Shown: positions 54,277 to 61,342 of the stretch, piece after piece
Position numbering within the stretch: position 1 is the first letter of the stretch
How the letters are laid out: the number at the start of each line of letters is the position of its first letter
Assembly: GCA_001872735.1 (NCBI GenBank)
Contig: MNWT01000005.1
Span: 1 to 64,000 of the forward strand
Length of the DNA stretch: 64,000 bases
From: Verrucomicrobia bacterium CG1_02_43_26
Lineage (GTDB): Bacteria > Verrucomicrobiota > Verrucomicrobiia > Opitutales > CG1-02-43-26
Direction of reading: 5' to 3'
Translations under genes and position numbers: made by a program
The notes under the pieces: generated by a model
What the model was told of the DNA's origin: nothing
Database searches by the model: none
The model's input: only the letters and a program-made list of their open reading frames with translations

Positions 54277-54729
54277 ATGAAGAATCAACAAGTAATTAAA
54301 ACGAGTATAAAAACACTTGCAATCCTACTGTTTCTATCGTTTTTGCCGGCTTCCTCCATCATAGCGAACAATTATTTATCAAATACAGAGTATATAATCG
54401 CAAAAGCAAAAACTGCTAAACCCAAGAAGCATTCTTACAAAACACCTAAACGCTCCTATAAGAAAAAACCCAAAAAAAGCACTCCAAAATCTCCAAAGTC
54501 CTCCCATCGAAAGCAAAAAGCATACCTTTCAACAGAACAACAGAAAGCCAAAAAATCTATCCAAAATTCTGTCTATTACGAAAAGCATAAAAAAACTAAA
54601 AGTAACCATGTTCCTTCAGACAAAGTAGACAGCATGCGCCAAAAGGCACAATCCGCCTACCCGAACGATTATGTAAAACAAAAGGAAATGTATAAAAGGG
54701 AGCTAAAAGAATACAAGAAGCAACATTAA
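54277..54729 (+). CDS. Secreted Lys-rich protein, first gene of cassette A
   Basis: 150 residues. An N-terminal hydrophobic run (about 13-30) is a signal peptide or anchor. Residues 45-85 are a Lys/Pro/Ser-rich basic stretch. The last 60 residues align with the start of the mature 58466 product: E-Q-Q-K-A-K-(K/R)-S-I-x-N-S-x-Y-Y-E-K, then Y-P-x-(D/N)-Y-V-K-Q-x-E-M-Y-K-R-E-L. This shared block has no known family. Translation starts from the strong leader site. Highly basic and secreted; may bind nucleic acid or anionic surface polymers, but that is speculation. Confidence 0.72.
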   Translation: MKNQQVIKTSIKTLAILLFLSFLPASSIIANNYLSNTEYIIAKAKTAKPKKHSYKTPKRSYKKKPKKSTPKSPKSSHRKQKAYLSTEQQKAKKSIQNSVYYEKHKKTKSNHVPSDKVDSMRQKAQSAYPNDYVKQKEMYKRELKEYKKQH

Positions 54730-54746
54730 TACAGAATTCAAAAAGC

Positions 54747-55580
54747 ATGAAAAACATTTTTCAGATCTTGCTATTTAACCTTCTGCTTTTATTAAGTACA
54801 AGTAACTGCAGCGAAGGCTCGTCAAGAATCGGGTTTGACGGCAACTTCGTTAACGAGAATGATGAAGTTTACAAAGTTCTACACTCCAATATCAAACGTG
54901 AAATTAGTGCGAATTCTCCTGATTATGTCTCCTATGTCAACAAACTAGTCAATTTCTGCACACGAAATTGGCCAAAAGATTATACGAGGCAGCTAGACGT
55001 TTTTAGTACCGAAATTGCTCTATACAAACAAACAAAGCAAAAAAGTTGGTACATCATGCATGGGTACCCCAAAGGCCTTAATACATACAAATTCTCAAAA
55101 ATAATGAAATTAGCAGCAGAAGAGTATCCTGAAAGCTGGTCTCTACAGAGACTTTTTATTATCCAGAGCACAAAAATGCTACTGGAGGATATAATTTTTT
55201 ATAACGCCTGCTTAGTGGCATTAAAAAATGCCGGCATGAATATTCCAAAAAATATAGCACCCAAGAGAGTTATACCCATGCAATTTCCATTAAAGGAATC
55301 TATCGAATACACCAAAATAGACGGACTCGAATATATTTGGATAGCAAAAACGCTAGAAAGTAAAATAGAGATTGGTGAAAACGATATAAAAATTCTTGAA
55401 TTAAAAATAAGAGGTTACTGTCTTCCTTTAGTCAATGATGACCTAGGCTCAGTCACAGAACTCGCAATAAATATCACTGATAAAGATTACATAAACGTTT
55501 TTAAACAAACGATTGTAAATGCCACTCTGGAAGAGGTTGAAAAAATAAAACAAACCTATAGAGCATACAACTTCTGGTAA
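54747..55580 (+). CDS. Secreted protein, paralogue of the 59164 product
   Basis: 277 residues with a signal peptide (hydrophobic core L-L-L-S-T-S-N-C, possibly a lipobox-like N-C-S). The body aligns with the 59164 protein: N-W-P-x-(D/N)-Y-x2-Q, T-K-Q-K-S-W-Y, a second W-x2-Q unit, and the C-terminal K-Q-T-Y-(R/K)-x-Y-(N/H)-F-W ending. The repeated phrase W-P-x-x-Y-x2-Q-x6-(E)-(L/I)-x2-Y-K also occurs in the smaller cassette proteins. Family unknown. It follows the first cassette gene by 17 bp. Confidence 0.72.
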   Translation: MKNIFQILLFNLLLLLSTSNCSEGSSRIGFDGNFVNENDEVYKVLHSNIKREISANSPDYVSYVNKLVNFCTRNWPKDYTRQLDVFSTEIALYKQTKQKSWYIMHGYPKGLNTYKFSKIMKLAAEEYPESWSLQRLFIIQSTKMLLEDIIFYNACLVALKNAGMNIPKNIAPKRVIPMQFPLKESIEYTKIDGLEYIWIAKTLESKIEIGENDIKILELKIRGYCLPLVNDDLGSVTELAINITDKDYINVFKQTIVNATLEEVEKIKQTYRAYNFW

Positions 55581-55595
55581 AAAATCATCCTAAAC

Positions 55596-55803
55596 ATGCC
55601 ACTCCTCCTACTCACCATCCTACTCACGCCGTTTTCAACCCTTACCGCCTATCCGGCAACGAAAACGACCACCAGCAACTCCATTTACACAGATGGTGCC
55701 ACCACGCAAAAAGTCATTGATAGTCGAAAAGCATCCAGCGATCCGTACTACTACAATCCTCAAAACCTCATTCGCAAAGCCAAAAAACAAAAACCGCAAA
55801 CCG
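55596..55803 (+). pseudogene. Truncated third gene of cassette A, cut by the AbiE insertion
   Basis: The first 69 codons align with the N-terminus of the 59164 protein: signal peptide, T-T-T-(S/N)-N-S-I-Y, T-T-Q-K-V-I-D-S-R-K-A-S and the following R-K-A-K-K segment. Similarity stops at T-D near 55803, where the reading frame runs on into foreign sequence and ends at 55847. About 230 residues are missing. The break coincides with the left border of the AbiE insertion, so the gene was interrupted rather than born short. Confidence 0.75.
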
Positions 55804-55910
55804 ATACCTTCATGCATTGGTTTTGCATCGTCCAAAATTTGCTTTAGCTTCTCATTGCTCAGACATGCTAGGCTTGTTGAGATTTGACTATACAGTTTAG
55901 TTCTTTGCAT
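55800..55910 (-). pseudogene. 5' fragment of a kinase-like gene, third in the abiE operon
   Basis: Beginning at an ATG that overlaps the abiEii stop (TAATG) is a frame whose first 37 residues (start M-Q-R-T-K-L-Y, then S-L-A-C-L-S, D-D-A-K-P and H-E-G-I-G) look like a real protein N-terminus. From memory it resembles the start of a bacterial protein-kinase-like family that continues G-G and a nucleotide loop; this recognition is weak. After G-I-G (55800) the frame reads antisense through the truncated cassette gene and has no coding sense. So only the 5' piece came with the insertion. Confidence 0.45.
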
Positions 55911-56695
55911 TACGGTAGCCTGCTAATTACGTTATCTACAACGAATTGATAAGCTTCTTCGAAATCCCAATGCAATTTCGACGGCAATAGCAGGCTCATA
56001 TCTACATGAAAGTCCCGATTATCTTTCTTCTGCTCAAGATTTTTTATAAATTCTTCTCGTGAGATTTTCATGCCGTTATAAGTGCAATACTTAGCAAAAA
56101 TATCAAAAACTTGATTTAAGTTAATCAATTCGTTGGTTGTCACATACCATATATCAAATAAATCTCGTCCTTTGCGGCGCTGATACAGAGCTCGCAATTT
56201 AGTTGCCATCAGCTCATCCATTTCATAAGTAGTGATATCAGCAGTCCCTTTGAACCAAGCTGAATCCATAGAGAAAGGCACTGTTTTTAAAGGCAATACC
56301 TGAAAGTGCTCTGTTGTATTGATCTCAATTTTTAGTTTTGATGCAGATCTGTTTATGGATTCATATTTGTAAATCAACTTTGCGCTTCTTTGAGTAATTT
56401 TCCATTTCGGATCGCCTAACCATGGTTTGAGTACCTCACGAATCGCATTAATTGTTTGACCGATTGGGTCAGCGTTTTTCTGCACGAAATCAATATCTTC
56501 ACTATACCTGGACGGAGGATTAATAAACAGTTTGTTTAGTGCTGTACCGCCACGGAAAACTAAAGCGTCTTTGATATGTGGATCGTTGTACAAATCTACT
56601 AACGCTCTACTGATAATGAGATCTTGTTCAATTTGTGCTGGTGTTTGCCATTTAACATGATTAGACCAGTTTTGTATAAAAATATTTGGGATCAT
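55910..56695 (-). CDS. abiEii: AbiEii toxin, nucleotidyltransferase
   Basis: 261 residues. Nucleotidyltransferase of type IV toxin-antitoxin systems; relatives transfer nucleotides to targets such as tRNA ends and cause abortive phage infection. Motifs: F-R-G-G-T-A-L-N-K at about 48-56, S-E-D-I-D-F near 66-71 (metal-binding Asp pair), K-L-K-I-E-I-N and the C-terminal K-L-R-A-L-Y-Q-R-R-K-G-R-D-L-F-D. All key positions look intact. Overlaps abiEi by 4 bp upstream and the kinase-like fragment by 1 bp downstream, so expression is coupled. Confidence 0.9.
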   Translation of the reverse strand: MIPNIFIQNWSNHVKWQTPAQIEQDLIISRALVDLYNDPHIKDALVFRGGTALNKLFINPPSRYSEDIDFVQKNADPIGQTINAIREVLKPWLGDPKWKITQRSAKLIYKYESINRSASKLKIEINTTEHFQVLPLKTVPFSMDSAWFKGTADITTYEMDELMATKLRALYQRRKGRDLFDIWYVTTNELINLNQVFDIFAKYCTYNGMKISREEFIKNLEQKKDNRDFHVDMSLLLPSKLHWDFEEAYQFVVDNVISRLP

Positions 56696-57498
56696 AAATC
56701 GCTCTCAATTTCAGTATTTTCTATTATTTTCCATCTTTTGGACCTCGGGTAACCCATTTTTTCTATTTCAGAAGCGATGGGTATGTAATATTTCATTTTT
56801 CCGTTTAAAAAAGCTTCTAAGGCTTCCATTATCTCAGCTTTTTTATTTTCATCCATGACATCAATCTTCTCTAAAATATAACCAATACGTTGTAGTTGGT
56901 ATCTAGCATTGATCTTTTCGGCAAGCTCTATCAGTTTACCCGGATCTATGGCTTCGGCTAATTCAGAAAAAACGGTTGCTATGTGGTTAAGCCCACCCGC
57001 ATGAGAGGGGTAATTGAGTAAGTCGATTGCAGTGAGTTCAGGTGATGCAACTTTAAGATAGCCAGTATCAACAACGAAATCTTTAGTTGGGAGTCCAGAT
57101 ATTGACTTTTTGTAAATAAACTCTATTTCAACATCACCAAAAACCAAATTACCGTTCATCCTTTTATTCAACATGACTTGAAACCTAGCTGGCTTTTGAT
57201 GAGTCGCACCATAAAATAAACCCGCTGATAACACGGCAACATAATAAGCGGTATTTAAATGCTTCATGAGTATCGGAATAAGTTGTTCTGCTGGTATACA
57301 ACCGTATGTTTGATATTCAGGAGGCACGATGACATAAAAACCTTTAGCGGGTGAGACAAGGTCACCACTTTGAATAAGGCGATATAAAGCCACCCGGGCA
57401 TAATTGCGAGATACTTTGAATTCCTCCAAAATCTCTTCAATAGTGAAGGCTCGTTTCCCATATTTCCTGAGCTGTTTTATATAAGATTGTAGATTCAT
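56692..57498 (-). CDS. abiEi: AbiEi antitoxin and autorepressor
   Basis: 268 residues. An N-terminal winged helix-turn-helix (about 1-60; F-T-I-E-E-I, S-R-N-Y-A-R-V-A-L-Y-R-L, G-D-L-V-S-P-A-K-G-F-Y) precedes the AbiEi antitoxin domain with A-Y-Y-V-A-V-L-S-A-G and G-Y-L-K-V-A-S-P-E-L-T-A-I-D-L. In characterised systems AbiEi neutralises AbiEii without direct binding and represses the operon by binding two inverted repeats. Two matching palindromes lie upstream here. Overlaps abiEii by 4 bp. Confidence 0.92.
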   Translation of the reverse strand: MNLQSYIKQLRKYGKRAFTIEEILEEFKVSRNYARVALYRLIQSGDLVSPAKGFYVIVPPEYQTYGCIPAEQLIPILMKHLNTAYYVAVLSAGLFYGATHQKPARFQVMLNKRMNGNLVFGDVEIEFIYKKSISGLPTKDFVVDTGYLKVASPELTAIDLLNYPSHAGGLNHIATVFSELAEAIDPGKLIELAEKINARYQLQRIGYILEKIDVMDENKKAEIMEALEAFLNGKMKYYIPIASEIEKMGYPRSKRWKIIENTEIESDL

Positions 57499-57517
57499 AT
57501 GATTGTCATGCTTCCAA

Positions 57518-57536
57518 AATTACAAATAGTGTAATT
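57518..57536. promoter_or_regulatory. abiE operator palindrome, gene-proximal
   Basis: AATTACA-AATAG-TGTAATT, perfect 7-bp arms around 5 nt, 20 bp upstream of the abiEi ATG. It is identical to the core of the distal copy at 57611. Paired inverted repeats are the known AbiEi binding arrangement. Confidence 0.75.
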
Positions 57537-57607
57537 ATAAGAACATGATACATCTATTTTTAGGTGGGCGCGAGCAAAACATTTGATTTTTTGCGCCAGC
57601 ATGATTG

Positions 57608-57632
57608 TATAATTACAAATAGTGTAATTATA
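57608..57632. promoter_or_regulatory. abiE operator palindrome, distal
   Basis: TATAATTACA-AATAG-TGTAATTATA, perfect 10-bp arms around the same 5-nt centre as the proximal copy, 93 bp further upstream, centre to centre. Confidence 0.75.
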
Positions 57633-57666
57633 GCCACATACCAACCTAAAAAATACGTGTAACCGG

Positions 57667-57777
57667 AAACTATAGAGAAATTGCAGACAAGCAGGGAGGC
57701 GGTACCTAACCTAAAATCACCCCCATCTTTGCGATTTATAGGGTATGGGGTTAGGTTAGGGGTAAGGAGGTTTTTGA
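57667..57777 (+). repeat. Duplicated leader, copy B: perfect hairpin plus strong ribosome binding site
   Basis: Second copy of the 54167 leader, 3500 bp downstream. Here CCTAACCTAA (57705-57714) and TTAGGTTAGG (57751-57760) form a perfect 10-bp stem; CCCCAT and ATGGGG pair inside it. TAAGGAGG (57763-57770) sits 7 nt before the ATG and directly against the 3' arm of the hairpin, so folding could affect ribosome access. Confidence 0.8.
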
Positions 57778-58464
57778 ATGGCAATACAGGAAATACTTAT
57801 ATCTGTTGTAGCAATAGTTATTGGAGCAGGCGTAATCTTTATAGTAAAAGCGATAAAAAAACATTTCTCTTCCGAACTAATGGCAGAAGGCTACAACAGC
57901 CAATTTTCGCTTATTGATAAAGAACTAAGAGAGTTTGTTAAAATTCACAAACCAAATTTTACCTTCAAAGAGTTCGCTAATCATATCAGAAACAACACAA
58001 AGGGCTATTTTGTTTGCCTAGCTGTATATAAAAAATTTCCTGATCGAAATTTGATTCTCGAAAGCCTAAAAGAGCGCACAATCCAGGAAGAACTCGTAAA
58101 TAACTCTGATTTAAAATTTTTCACGCAAGCAACCTCAGGTAATTTCGGAAAATATTACAATTTTCTATCATTATTAGGAGACTCCTACTTTAAACTTTTA
58201 GAAGAGATAGACAGTTACAGTGGTTATTTTAATGCCGCAAAAAAGAAAACGCTCATCAAGCAAACTCTATTTTGTGATCACCAAAACTACCTTCTATACC
58301 TCTATCTCTGCTTATTAGTCGATAAAGATAAATACCACCGCTACCGCACCCTACTCTCTAAATACGGCCAACTAAATGAGATATGGCAAGCCGCAGAAGC
58401 TGTTGCCAATCAATCTATCGATAAAGAATGGCAGTTAATCCAAAAGCAAATTAACCAAGGCTAA
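57778..58464 (+). CDS. Membrane-anchored protein of unknown function, first gene of cassette B
   Basis: 228 residues: one N-terminal membrane helix (about 5-25) and a mainly helical soluble part with many aromatic residues. It has no counterpart in cassette A and no recognised domain; Y-L-L-Y-L-Y-L-C-L-L near residue 182 is hydrophobic but probably a buried helix. It starts from the strong leader site. The next gene begins 1 nt after the stop, implying translational coupling. Its position suggests it acts with the two secreted proteins downstream. Confidence 0.7.
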   Translation: MAIQEILISVVAIVIGAGVIFIVKAIKKHFSSELMAEGYNSQFSLIDKELREFVKIHKPNFTFKEFANHIRNNTKGYFVCLAVYKKFPDRNLILESLKERTIQEELVNNSDLKFFTQATSGNFGKYYNFLSLLGDSYFKLLEEIDSYSGYFNAAKKKTLIKQTLFCDHQNYLLYLYLCLLVDKDKYHRYRTLLSKYGQLNEIWQAAEAVANQSIDKEWQLIQKQINQG

Positions 58465-58465
58465 A

Positions 58466-59161
58466 GTGTATAAATTAATACATATTTCAAATACTCTTAT
58501 ATTAATTTTTGTCATGCTAGCGCCCCTTACCCTCCTTGGCAAAACATCCTCTTCCGAGCAGCAAAAAGCAAAAAGATCTATAGAAAATTCAATTTATTAT
58601 GAAAAAAACAAAAATACCAAAATCGATAAAGTCCCTCCTCATGTTATTGACATACTTCACAACAGAGCGTTGGCTAAATATCCTGGTAATTATGTTAAGC
58701 AAGGAGAAATGTATAAAAGAGAATTGGCTCAATATAAGAACCAAGCTTTAAAATCCAACAAAACTCATCGCAAAAAAAACCTTACTAGAAAGCCCCCAAC
58801 TTCCGAAACGGCGATAGACTATCGCAAAATATATAAAAAACGAATAGAAGCAGCGGAAAAGAACAAGTTGGGGCATGATGCAAATACTGCTAGAAGACAA
58901 GCTAGTAAAAACTTTTGGTATGAGAAACAGACATTAATGAGGCAAGAGGCACAAAGAAAATCACAATATCAAAATTCAGTAATGTCGGAAAATGATATTC
59001 GGCAACTGCGTAAAAAACGGCTGGAAGAAGCAAGCAAGGGTAAACTCGGCAACGAAGCATTTTTGGCTCGAAAATATGCAGATGAAGAATTCGAAAAAGA
59101 AAGAAAGCTTATTTTAAAGCGAAACAAACAAATAAAGAATAATCAAAAAATTTCAAAATAA
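58466..59161 (+). CDS. Secreted Lys-rich protein with an internal 59-residue repeat
   Basis: 231 residues from a GTG one base after the previous stop. Signal peptide at about 5-25. Residues 28-92 are the block shared with the 54277 product (E-Q-Q-K-A-K-R-S-I-E-N-S, V-K-Q-x-E-M-Y-K-R-E-L). Further on, two helical units repeat with a period of 59 residues: K-R-I-E-A-A-E-K-N-K-L-G from 125 and K-R-L-E-E-A-S-K-G-K-L-G from 184. The protein is very basic, and the C-terminal half likely forms long helices. No known family. Confidence 0.72.
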   Translation: MYKLIHISNTLILIFVMLAPLTLLGKTSSSEQQKAKRSIENSIYYEKNKNTKIDKVPPHVIDILHNRALAKYPGNYVKQGEMYKRELAQYKNQALKSNKTHRKKNLTRKPPTSETAIDYRKIYKKRIEAAEKNKLGHDANTARRQASKNFWYEKQTLMRQEAQRKSQYQNSVMSENDIRQLRKKRLEEASKGKLGNEAFLARKYADEEFEKERKLILKRNKQIKNNQKISK

Positions 59162-59163
59162 AT

Positions 59164-60060
59164 ATGCGAGCTTCATTCATCAATACATCTCTACTCCTCG
59201 CCACCCTCTTCCTCATTTCTCCCTTAGCTGCTGGCACTACAACGACCACAAACAACTCCATTTACGCCTCTGACACCACCACGCAAAAGGTTATTGATAG
59301 TCGAAAAGCATCAAACGACTCCTACTATCAAGGCCTACAAAGCATCACTCGCGAAGCACAAAAGGCTAGACCGAGAAGCGACCCCGATTACATAGAGCCA
59401 AAATACCTTAAAGATCTCATTAAGTACGCACAAAGAAACTGGCCGGGTAACTACCAAATGCAATACAGCTTTCTCAGCGCCGAACTCTCCTACTACAAAG
59501 AAACAAAACAAAAAAGTTGGTACGTCTATCATGATCCCCCTCGCGGAATAAGTACTCAAAAATACGATTCCATGAAAAAAATCGCCTACGAGTCTGCTCC
59601 TCGAAATTGGCCGGAGCAACGGTACCAAATCACCACTCAGGTAATCGCATACCTGAATAATGCTTTTCTCTTTGGCTCTTGTCTTGATGCTTTAAGTAAC
59701 GCAAATGCCATCATTGTAGACGCAAACAGCAATGCCAATTATATCGTCGCTAAACTCCCCATCAACGGCGAAACAACCGCAGTTAAAATCCAGGGGGAAG
59801 ACTTTTTGTGGACACCTACCCACGTCCAAATAAAAATCAATATTCTTTCAGATGATTTAAAACTGGAGCCTCAACTTATCGGCTACATTGTTCGGGTAAA
59901 CCCAAAATCAGAACACGATAAAAAGAGAATCCCCAAAACAATGCCTGCCACCAAAAATTACACCGCATTCCTTCAAAATTTTAAAAACGCGCTGATTAAC
60001 GATATTTCCCTAGAAATAGAAAAACGCAAACAAACCTACAAGGATTACCACTTCTGGTAA
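59164..60060 (+). CDS. Secreted protein, third gene of cassette B
   Basis: 298 residues. Signal peptide ending near A-A-G. The next 60 residues match the truncated gene at 55596; the rest matches the 54747 protein, so this protein links the two families. Contains N-W-P-G-N-Y-x2-Q, T-K-Q-K-S-W-Y-V and a second N-W-P-E-Q unit, a strand-rich region (I-Q-G-E-D-F-L-W-T-P), and the ending K-Q-T-Y-K-D-Y-H-F-W. Begins 2 bp after the previous stop. Function unknown; a fold built from W-P-x-x-Y repeat units is suggested. Confidence 0.73.
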   Translation: MRASFINTSLLLATLFLISPLAAGTTTTTNNSIYASDTTTQKVIDSRKASNDSYYQGLQSITREAQKARPRSDPDYIEPKYLKDLIKYAQRNWPGNYQMQYSFLSAELSYYKETKQKSWYVYHDPPRGISTQKYDSMKKIAYESAPRNWPEQRYQITTQVIAYLNNAFLFGSCLDALSNANAIIVDANSNANYIVAKLPINGETTAVKIQGEDFLWTPTHVQIKINILSDDLKLEPQLIGYIVRVNPKSEHDKKRIPKTMPATKNYTAFLQNFKNALINDISLEIEKRKQTYKDYHFW

Positions 60061-60093
60061 AACCGCCAAGTCTCTCGCAAAACAACAGTCTCT

Positions 60094-60654
60094 CTAATCA
60101 AACAACTTGTCTAATTGATCACCGTCGAAGACAAAATAGATTCCAGCCAAATCCCATGAATTAAACCATTGCGTGACATGTAGTTGACCATCAGCAACGG
60201 CACGGCTGTTAGCAGATTTAAATTTAAGATCGTAATTAATCAATTTATGTATCAACGATGATCGATAATTAATCACGGTATCGTCTATAGTTACTGCTAC
60301 TTCTTTTGTCTGGTTGTCTCGTGTGCGCACAACAACCATTTTGCCCCCCACGGTTATCTCCCTTAGTATGACGTGCGACTTTAGCGGGCCAACATCTATC
60401 CCATGGCGCGGTATCTCCCTTACCGGTACCACCGCCGTAATAATCTCAGGAGGATCTCCCGGCCAAAATGTGTGTGATATTTCAACCTTAACGGTTACAT
60501 CAACATTTTTAAGTTTATAGGTCGTGTGCGGTTTAGCCCAGTGCACATCAAACCCAAAATCGAATTTACGCACAGCAAAGGCTGCCTGGGCAATTGATAA
60601 TTGAGCAAGCATTATTAAAACAATCGCAGCGGCTAAGAGGGGTATTTTCTTCAT
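60094..60654 (-). CDS. Exported protein of unknown function, tandem copy 1
   Basis: 186 residues with a clear signal peptide (M-K-K, hydrophobic core, A-Q-A-A). The mature protein is strand-rich: K-F-D-F-G-F-D-V-H-W, V-D-V-T-V-K-V, V-V-V-R-T-R-D-N-Q-T-K-E and ending G-D-Q-L-D-K-L-F-D. Nearly identical to the product of the next gene upstream (60739) apart from a few substitutions and short deletions. The ATG has no Shine-Dalgarno; a GGAGG and a three-codon mini-ORF lie 19-39 nt upstream. Probably periplasmic or secreted. Confidence 0.75.
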   Translation of the reverse strand: MKKIPLLAAAIVLIMLAQLSIAQAAFAVRKFDFGFDVHWAKPHTTYKLKNVDVTVKVEISHTFWPGDPPEIITAVVPVREIPRHGIDVGPLKSHVILREITVGGKMVVVRTRDNQTKEVAVTIDDTVINYRSSLIHKLINYDLKFKSANSRAVADGQLHVTQWFNSWDLAGIYFVFDGDQLDKLFD

Positions 60655-60672
60655 AAGGCAAAAAGAACTGAT

Positions 60673-60693
60673 TACAACTTCATTGTACCTCCG
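60673..60693 (-). promoter_or_regulatory. Leader mini-ORF with strong Shine-Dalgarno, copy 1
   Basis: On the minus strand GGAGG (60693-60689), 4 nt, then ATG AAG TTG TAA (60684-60673), a three-codon reading frame. It ends 18 nt before the real ATG, which has no Shine-Dalgarno. Conserved exactly in copy 2. Confidence 0.5.
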
Positions 60694-60738
60694 TTTAATT
60701 AATCTTACAAACAGATTATTGTATTATCAAATCATACA

Positions 60739-61302
60739 CTAATCAAACAACTTGTCTAATTGATCACCATCGAAGACAAAATAAATTCCGGCCAAATCAT
60801 GTGAACCAAACCATTGCGTAACATGCAGTTGACCATCAGCAACCCCGCGATCAGATTTAAATTTAAAATCGTAATTAATCAATTTATGTATAAACGACAC
60901 TTGATACTTAATCGCAGTATCGTCTATAGTTACTACTACTTCCTTTGTCTGGTTGTCTCGTGTGCGCACAACAATCATTGTGCCACCCACCGTTATTTCC
61001 TCTAGTATGGAATGCACCTTAAGCGGGCCAACTTCTATCCCACGGCGCGGTATCTCCCTTACCGGTACCACCGTCGTAATAATCACAGCAGGCTCTTCTG
61101 GCCAAAATGCGTGTGATATTTTAACCTTAACGGCTACATCAACATTTTTAAGTTTGTAGGTTGTGTGCGGTTTAGCCCAGTGCACATCAAACCCAAAATC
61201 GAATTTACGCGCAGCAAAGTCGCCGCTCCGGGTCTGGGCATCTGCCAATTGAACGGCGATCATTAAAATAATCGCTGCAGCAAGAAGGGGGTATTTTTTC
61301 AT
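60739..61302 (-). CDS. Exported protein of unknown function, tandem copy 2
   Basis: 187 residues from the ATG at 61302; a TTG at 61311 is in frame but adds only M-L-Y and matches nothing in copy 1. Signal peptide (M-K-K-Y-P-L-L-A-A-A) with cleavage after D-A-Q. The mature part differs from copy 1 by an S-G-D insertion near the start and a two-residue deletion before G-V-A-D-G-Q. Same strand-rich architecture. Two near-identical genes in tandem suggest dosage or antigenic variation. Confidence 0.75.
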   Translation of the reverse strand: MKKYPLLAAAIILMIAVQLADAQTRSGDFAARKFDFGFDVHWAKPHTTYKLKNVDVAVKVKISHAFWPEEPAVIITTVVPVREIPRRGIEVGPLKVHSILEEITVGGTMIVVRTRDNQTKEVVVTIDDTAIKYQVSFIHKLINYDFKFKSDRGVADGQLHVTQWFGSHDLAGIYFVFDGDQLDKLFD

Positions 61303-61321
61303 ATAAAGCAAAAAGAGTTGA

Positions 61322-61342
61322 TTACAACTTCATTGTACCTCC
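61322..61342 (-). promoter_or_regulatory. Leader mini-ORF with strong Shine-Dalgarno, copy 2
   Basis: GGAGG (61342-61338), 4 nt, ATG AAG TTG TAA (61333-61322), then 19 nt to the gene start at 61302. Same arrangement as copy 1. Confidence 0.5.

Larger units (their letters stand above)
55800..57660. mobile_element. Inserted segment carrying the abiE toxin-antitoxin operon
   Basis: The left border near 55800-55803 is fixed by two independent signs: the cassette A gene loses homology, and the opposite-strand kinase-like fragment ends. The right border lies between the second operator (57632) and the start of leader copy B (57667). No transposase, terminal inverted repeat or target-site duplication was seen, so the mechanism is unknown (illegitimate or phage-island recombination are options). 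Confidence 0.55.

Noticed and set aside
55635..55910. 91-codon minus-strand frame read as one complete small protein
   Set aside because: Only its first 37 codons make sense; the remainder is antisense to the truncated cassette gene, so it was split at the junction.
54167..57777. Leader copies as ends of a composite transposon around abiE
   Set aside because: The copies are in direct orientation, include a ribosome binding site fitted to the following genes, and copy A lies 1.6 kb away from the insertion's left junction; they are not the borders of the inserted segment.
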